From positions 41,653 to 105,652 of the forward strand of contig NZ_PDZB01000009.1 of the NCBI RefSeq assembly GCF_002743335.1: a DNA stretch of 64,000 nt. The letters run 5' to 3'. The DNA is from Sporosarcina sp. P32b. Lineage in GTDB: Bacteria > Bacillota > Bacilli > Bacillales_A > Planococcaceae. The notes beneath the pieces are model-generated. The model was not told the origin of the DNA, ran no database searches, and saw only the letters and a list, made by a program, of their open reading frames with translations. Made by a program: the position numbers and the translations under genes. Shown piece by piece: positions 59,867 through 64,000 of this stretch (positions are counted from its first letter, which is position 1; each line of letters begins with the position of its first letter).

Positions 59867-60820
59867 TTATTTCACCTCTTGCAAATATTTTTTCCCTTGC
59901 CAACTATTACGTCTCTCCAGTTCTTGATCAATTCCATTCAATACTTCCCATTTCGTGACGCTCCACATCGGTCCAATTAATAAATCGATTGGGCCGTCAC
60001 CCGTGATGCGATGCACGATCATTTCAGGAGGCATGATTTCCAGTTGATCGACGACTAGATTGATATACGCTTCCTTCGTTAAAAATTCAAGTTTGCCTTT
60101 TTCGTATTGTTTGACCATAGGTGTTCCTTTTAATAAATGCAGTAAATGAATTTTAATACCTTGAACATCAAGTTCAGCAACGGCTTGAGCGGTTTCCATC
60201 ATCATTTCCTCGGTTTCACCAGGTAAGCCGTTGATGATATGACTGCAAATATTAATATTATGTTTACGTAACTTGTCGACGCCTTCTTTGTAGCATTCGA
60301 AATCATGCGCGCGGTTGACGAGTTTTGCGGTAGATTCATGAACCGTCTGCAAGCCGAGCTCTACCCATAGATAGGTGCGTTCATTGAGCTCAGCTAAATA
60401 CTCTACTACGTCATCCGGTAGGCAGTCAGGACGCGTCGCAATTGATAATGCCACAACGCCTTCTTGTGCCAACGCTGCTTCGAACTTTTCTTTTAGAACG
60501 GGAAGAGGGGCGTGGGTATTCGTATAGGCTTGGAAATACGCCATGTATTTTGCATCTTTCCATTTTCGTTGAGAACGTTCTTTGATTTCGGCAAATTGAA
60601 CTTCAATGGCATCTACGCGATCTCCTGCGAAATCACCTGAGCCTGCCACGCTACAAAACGTACAGCCGCCATGTGCAACCGTACCGTCACGATTCGGGCA
60701 ATCAAACCCCGCGTCAAGCGCTACTTTCGCAATTTTACAACCGAATGTATCCTTTAAATGTCTTGACCATGTATGGTATCGTTTCCCTTCACTTGGAAAC
60801 GGAAGATTGATTTCATTCAT
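59867..60820 (-). CDS. ytqA: Radical SAM protein YtqA
   Basis: The protein has 317 residues. It is a radical SAM enzyme of the TIGR01212 group: CDNxxx-like N-terminal pattern FDCPNRDGTVAHGGCTFCSV, with the Fe-S cysteines C30, C40 and C43 or nearby, and later EEMMMETAQAVAELDVQGIK. ATG 60820 follows AAAGGAG; the frame from 60847 has no site. Its neighbour MnmM acts in tRNA mnm5s2U formation, and YtqA is thought to act in the same pathway; the exact step here is inferred from pairing. Confidence 0.85.
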   Translation of the reverse strand: MNEINLPFPSEGKRYHTWSRHLKDTFGCKIAKVALDAGFDCPNRDGTVAHGGCTFCSVAGSGDFAGDRVDAIEVQFAEIKERSQRKWKDAKYMAYFQAYTNTHAPLPVLKEKFEAALAQEGVVALSIATRPDCLPDDVVEYLAELNERTYLWVELGLQTVHESTAKLVNRAHDFECYKEGVDKLRKHNINICSHIINGLPGETEEMMMETAQAVAELDVQGIKIHLLHLLKGTPMVKQYEKGKLEFLTKEAYINLVVDQLEIMPPEMIVHRITGDGPIDLLIGPMWSVTKWEVLNGIDQELERRNSWQGKKYLQEVK

Positions 60821-60927
60821 TATGTACAGCTCCTTTACATCAGACATTGTACCACGGAATATACAGGGATATCACACAACAAACCGCGGGAACTATTTAG
60901 TATACGACAAAAAGCAACAGAGAAGGC

Positions 60928-60956
60928 TTGTATTCAGCTTGCGTTTCGGGTAAACT
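60928..60956 (+). promoter_or_regulatory. leuS promoter candidate
   Basis: TTGTAT (60928-60933), a 17-base spacer and TAAACT (60951-60956) precede the T-box leader. It is a plausible sigma-A promoter for leuS. Confidence 0.55.
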
Positions 60957-60965
60957 GAATAAAAT

Positions 60966-61207
60966 AATGAAGGCCATGATGAGGAATAGTACTTCTTACG
61001 CTACTTTTTAGAGAGCAGACGGTTAGTGCAAGTCTGTATGAGTGAAGAACGAACTCGCCTTTGAGCCTGTATTGGTGAATACTTGTAACTAATACCGTAC
61101 TCCGCGTTAAGGAATCAAGTTGGACGGCATAATCCGTCAATTTGGGTGGTACCGCGGGAAACTATATAGACTCTCGTCCCTTTACAGAGGGACGGGAGTC
61201 TTTTTTT
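60966..61207 (+). ncRNA. T-box leader RNA of leuS
   Basis: The conserved T-box motif TGGTACCGCG is at 61147-61156. A terminator, GACTCTCGTCCC 61169-61180 with GGGACGGGAGTC 61189-61200 plus seven T, follows. A plausible specifier CTC (leucine) is at 61054-61056 in GAACTCGCC. AGAGAGCAGA near 61008-61017 is an AGMGA-like stem I element. Uncharged tRNA-Leu (GAG anticodon) would stabilise the antiterminator and switch leuS on. Confidence 0.92.
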
Positions 61208-61264
61208 ATCTGTACGCGCCAATACATGAAGCAGAAATTGAATCTTATTGGAGGAGTTTTGGAC

Positions 61265-63679
61265 ATGAGTTATCAACACACGAAAATTGAAGAGAAATGG
61301 CAGAAGTATTGGAAAGATCACGATACATATAAAATGATTGATGATCCATCCAAGCCTAAATTTTACGCATTGGATATGTTCCCTTATCCGTCAGGCGCGG
61401 GTCTGCATGTTGGGCATCCGCTTGGCTATATCGCGACAGATATTTTAAGTGCATTCAAACGTAAGCAAGGATATAACGTATTGCACCCTATGGGATGGGA
61501 TGCGTTCGGATTGCCTGCTGAGCAGTATGCGATTGATACAGGAAATGATCCAGCTGAATTCACAGCGAAGAACATTGCAACGTTCAAACGCCAAATGCAG
61601 GATCTCGGATTTTCTTATGACTGGTCTCGTGAAATCAATACAACGGATCCAAGCTATTACAAATGGACGCAGTGGATTTTCATTCAACTATATAAGCGTG
61701 GTCTCGCGTATATCGATGAAGTAGCTGTCAACTGGTGCCCGGCACTAGGGACAGTTCTTGCGAATGAAGAAGTCATCGATGGCTTGTCTGAGCGTGGAAA
61801 TCACCCAGTTGAACGTCGTCCGATGCGCCAATGGGTTTTGCGTATTACGGAATATGCAGACCGTTTGTTAGAAGACTTAGATGATTTGGATTGGCCGGAG
61901 AGCTTAAAAGATATGCAACGTAACTGGATCGGTCGTTCTGAAGGTGCACAATTAAAGTTTGAAATTGCGGATACTGAGCATTCATTCGAAGCGTTCACTA
62001 CACGTCCAGACACGATATTCGGCGCGACATATGCAGTATTGGCACCTGAACATAAATTAGTCAGTTCGATTACTACCGATGCACAGCGTAAAGCAGTCGA
62101 AGAATACATTGATTCAGTAAAATCAAAGAGTGATCTTGAGCGTACAGATTTGGCTAAAGACAAATCAGGCGTATTCACTGGAGCGTATGCAATCAACCCA
62201 GCAAGCGGTGAGAAAATGCCGATTTGGATCGCGGATTACGTCTTGGCTACTTATGGAACAGGTGCAATCATGGCGGTTCCTGCACATGATGAGCGTGACT
62301 ATGAGTTTGCGAAGAAATTTGATTTGCCAATTGTGGAAGTAGTGGCAGGCGGCAACATTGAAGAAGAAGCCTATGCAGGGGAAGGCGAGCACGTGAACTC
62401 GGACTTCTTGAATGGTTTAGGAAAAGAAGAAGCCATCTCAAAATCGATCGAATGGTTCGAAGAGAATGGTACGGGCGAACGCAAAATTACGTATCGTCTA
62501 CGCGACTGGTTATTCTCCCGTCAGCGTTATTGGGGCGAGCCCATTCCTGTCATTCACTGGGAAGATGGCACGATGACTACTGTCGATGAATCGGAATTGC
62601 CATTGATGTTGCCGGTAACAGACAATATCAAGCCGAGTGGAACAGGTGAATCACCACTTGCAAACATTACGGAGTGGGTCAATGTAGTCGATCCGGAAAC
62701 AGGTATGAAAGGTCGTCGTGAAACGAACACGATGCCACAATGGGCAGGAAGCTGCTGGTATTACTTGCGTTATATCGATCCGAATAACGATGACATGATC
62801 ATTGATCCAACATTGGCTGAGCGTTGGTTGCCGGTTGATATTTACGTAGGTGGAGCGGAGCACGCGGTACTGCATTTACTATACGCTCGTTTCTGGCATA
62901 AAGTATTGTTCGATATCGGTGTTGTACAAACGAAAGAGCCGTTCCAAAAGCTCTTCAACCAAGGGATGATCTTAGGCGAAGGACATGTGAAAATGTCTAA
63001 GTCACTAGGTAACGTCATCAACCCGGATGATATCGTTCATTCACACGGTGCAGACACGTTGCGTATTTATGAAATGTTCATGGGACCACTTGACGCATCG
63101 AAAGAATGGTCAACGAATGGTTTAGACGGATCCCGTCGTTTCCTAGATCGCATTTGGCGTCTACTCGTTAATGAAGATAATACATTGACGGATAAATTGA
63201 CGGATGAAACAGGTGGACCTCTAGAGAAAATCTATAATCAAACAGTGAAAAAAGTTACGGAAGATTACGAAGCTATGCGTAACAACACAGCAATTTCTCA
63301 ATTGATGGTCTTCATCAATGAAAGTTATAAAGTGGAGAAGTTGCCAAAAGCATACATCGAAGGATTCTTGCTATTAATTTCACCGATCACGCCTCACTTA
63401 GCGGAAGAACTGTGGTCGAAACTAGGTCACACGGACACGATTGCTTATGCACAGTGGCCGACATTTGATGAAACAAAATTAGTAGACGACACAGTGGAAG
63501 TGGCGGTACAGATCAACGGTAAGATTCGTGCGAAAATTACTGTAGACAAAGATAGCTCGAAAGAAGAGTTAGAGCAAGTAGCTTTAGCGAACGAAGACGT
63601 GAAGCAGTGGATGGAAGGTAAGGAATTGAAGAAAATCATTGCGATTCCTGGACGCCTTGTCAATATTGTAGCGGGTTAA
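61265..63679 (+). CDS. leuS: Leucyl-tRNA synthetase
   Basis: The protein has 804 residues, the family's usual length. It charges tRNA-Leu. The HIGH-equivalent [17 protein letters not shown] is near residue 41. The editing domain lies in the middle with [19 protein letters not shown] near 246. The KMSKS motif [10 protein letters not shown] is near residue 577. ATG 61265 follows GGAGGAG; the longer frame from 61142 runs through the T-box terminator and is not used. Regulated by the T-box leader. No defects. Confidence 0.97.
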   Translation: MSYQHTKIEEKWQKYWKDHDTYKMIDDPSKPKFYALDMFPYPSGAGLHVGHPLGYIATDILSAFKRKQGYNVLHPMGWDAFGLPAEQYAIDTGNDPAEFTAKNIATFKRQMQDLGFSYDWSREINTTDPSYYKWTQWIFIQLYKRGLAYIDEVAVNWCPALGTVLANEEVIDGLSERGNHPVERRPMRQWVLRITEYADRLLEDLDDLDWPESLKDMQRNWIGRSEGAQLKFEIADTEHSFEAFTTRPDTIFGATYAVLAPEHKLVSSITTDAQRKAVEEYIDSVKSKSDLERTDLAKDKSGVFTGAYAINPASGEKMPIWIADYVLATYGTGAIMAVPAHDERDYEFAKKFDLPIVEVVAGGNIEEEAYAGEGEHVNSDFLNGLGKEEAISKSIEWFEENGTGERKITYRLRDWLFSRQRYWGEPIPVIHWEDGTMTTVDESELPLMLPVTDNIKPSGTGESPLANITEWVNVVDPETGMKGRRETNTMPQWAGSCWYYLRYIDPNNDDMIIDPTLAERWLPVDIYVGGAEHAVLHLLYARFWHKVLFDIGVVQTKEPFQKLFNQGMILGEGHVKMSKSLGNVINPDDIVHSHGADTLRIYEMFMGPLDASKEWSTNGLDGSRRFLDRIWRLLVNEDNTLTDKLTDETGGPLEKIYNQTVKKVTEDYEAMRNNTAISQLMVFINESYKVEKLPKAYIEGFLLLISPITPHLAEELWSKLGHTDTIAYAQWPTFDETKLVDDTVEVAVQINGKIRAKITVDKDSSKEELEQVALANEDVKQWMEGKELKKIIAIPGRLVNIVAG

Positions 63680-63689
63680 TGAAATGCGG

Positions 63690-63729
63690 AAAGCCGGTTG
63701 GAGATTCATTTCTCCAACCGGCTTTTTTT
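63690..63729 (+). terminator. leuS terminator
   Basis: AAGCCGGTTGGAGA (63691-63704) pairs with TCTCCAACCGGCTT (63711-63724), followed by T. It is a strong intrinsic terminator. Confidence 0.92.
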
Positions 63730-63775
63730 GTTGTGATCGTATTTTTCGGTTATGTGCTCTAACATGCTGGTCAAG

Positions 63776-64000
63776 CGCTCTATCGGCGGGGCTAAGCGCT
63801 CAAAGTGTCGTGCTGTCCGCTCTATCGGCTGGGCTAAGCGCTCAATGTATCACGCTATCCGCTCTATCGGCCGGGCTGCTCGCTCAAAGTGTCGTGCTAT
63901 CCGCTCTATCGGCTGGGCTGCTCGCTCAAAGTGTCACGCTATCCGCTCTATCGGCTGGGCTGCTCGCTCAAAGTGTCGTGCTATCCGCTCTATCAGCTGG
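63776..64000. repeat. 42-bp tandem repeat array (runs off the window)
   Basis: CGCTCTATC recurs at 63776, 63818, 63860, 63902, 63944 and 63986, exactly 42 bases apart. Each unit has a CGCTCTATCGGCTGGGCT half and a GCTCGCTCAAAGTGTCGTGC half with small changes (CTAAG or CTGCTC; GTCG or TCACG). GC content is higher than in the surroundings. Stops break every long frame, so it does not look coding. At least 5.3 copies are visible; the array probably continues past 64000. Confidence 0.8.

Noticed and set aside
61142..61264. Upstream in-frame extension of leuS
   Set aside because: It runs through the T-box terminator; GGAGGAG and ATG 61265 define the true start.
63776..64000. CRISPR array interpretation of the terminal repeat
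   Set aside because: The units abut with no unique spacers; the variation is within the repeat itself, and no cas genes are near.

Overview
The window reads as chromosomal DNA of a spore-forming, low-to-moderate-GC Gram-positive bacterium of the Bacillales. Planococcaceae, for example Sporosarcina, is my inference. Supporting signs are the spore protein Tlp, a spore-type manganese oxidase (MnxG), strong AGGAGG ribosome sites with frequent TTG/GTG starts, a leuS T-box, an adenine riboswitch on a PbuE-type pump, a cre (CcpA) box, bacilliredoxin-like and YtqA/YtqB-like genes, and PTS genes of Bacillus type. I saw no rRNA, tRNA, CRISPR array, insertion sequence or prophage block.

Layout. 1-4 kb: the 3' three quarters of mnxG, then two convergent genes for small Cys-rich or Lys-rich proteins that share a beta-rich repeat and look like spore-surface proteins. 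4-10 kb: ptsH-ptsI divergent from fruR-fruK-fruA, with a helically phased 10-bp repeat array between them. 10-18 kb: small conserved unknowns, a zinc-ribbon operon, pbuE with an adenine riboswitch, a DUF2829 (Tad2-like) gene, an SDR, queT behind a preQ1-II-like leader, an XRE regulator with a membrane partner, and a DHA2 efflux pump. 18-26 kb: a GmhB-like phosphatase, a large membrane-anchored glycosidase-like protein, an OatA-like O-acyltransferase, Tlp, and a bacilliredoxin homologue without cysteine. 26-31 kb: a CoA/fatty-acid operon (3-hydroxyacyl-CoA dehydrogenase, acyl-CoA ligase, carboxyltransferase) with a palindrome inside its promoter. 31-42 kb: a rhodanese lipoprotein gene broken by a stop codon, redox enzymes, pyridoxal kinase, an HxlR regulator with a near-perfect operator, PepF, a thioesterase and an Fsr-like pump. 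41-46 kb: cysK and a sulfonate/taurine-type ABC transporter, then a sirtuin. 46-52 kb: sbcDC and brnQ. 52-58 kb: a GntR regulator divergent from an acetate-permease operon (DUF485, SSS symporter), followed by a cNMP/CBS/DUF294 protein and a DnaQ-like exonuclease. 58-64 kb: a small membrane protein, an SDR, the ytqA-ytqB tRNA-modification pair, and leuS under a T-box. A 42-bp tandem repeat runs off the right edge.

Functional links. The PTS genes form a fructose uptake and phosphorylation unit under FruR. cysK and the ABC importer point to sulfur acquisition. The acetate permease carries a cre box, which fits carbon catabolite control. Purine efflux, queuosine-precursor uptake and leucyl-tRNA synthesis each appear to be controlled by a cis RNA. 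The most unusual items are the preQ1-II-like leader with an extra helix, the phased repeat array at pts/fru, the spore-surface gene pair beside mnxG, the palindrome-controlled CoA operon, and the terminal 42-bp repeat.
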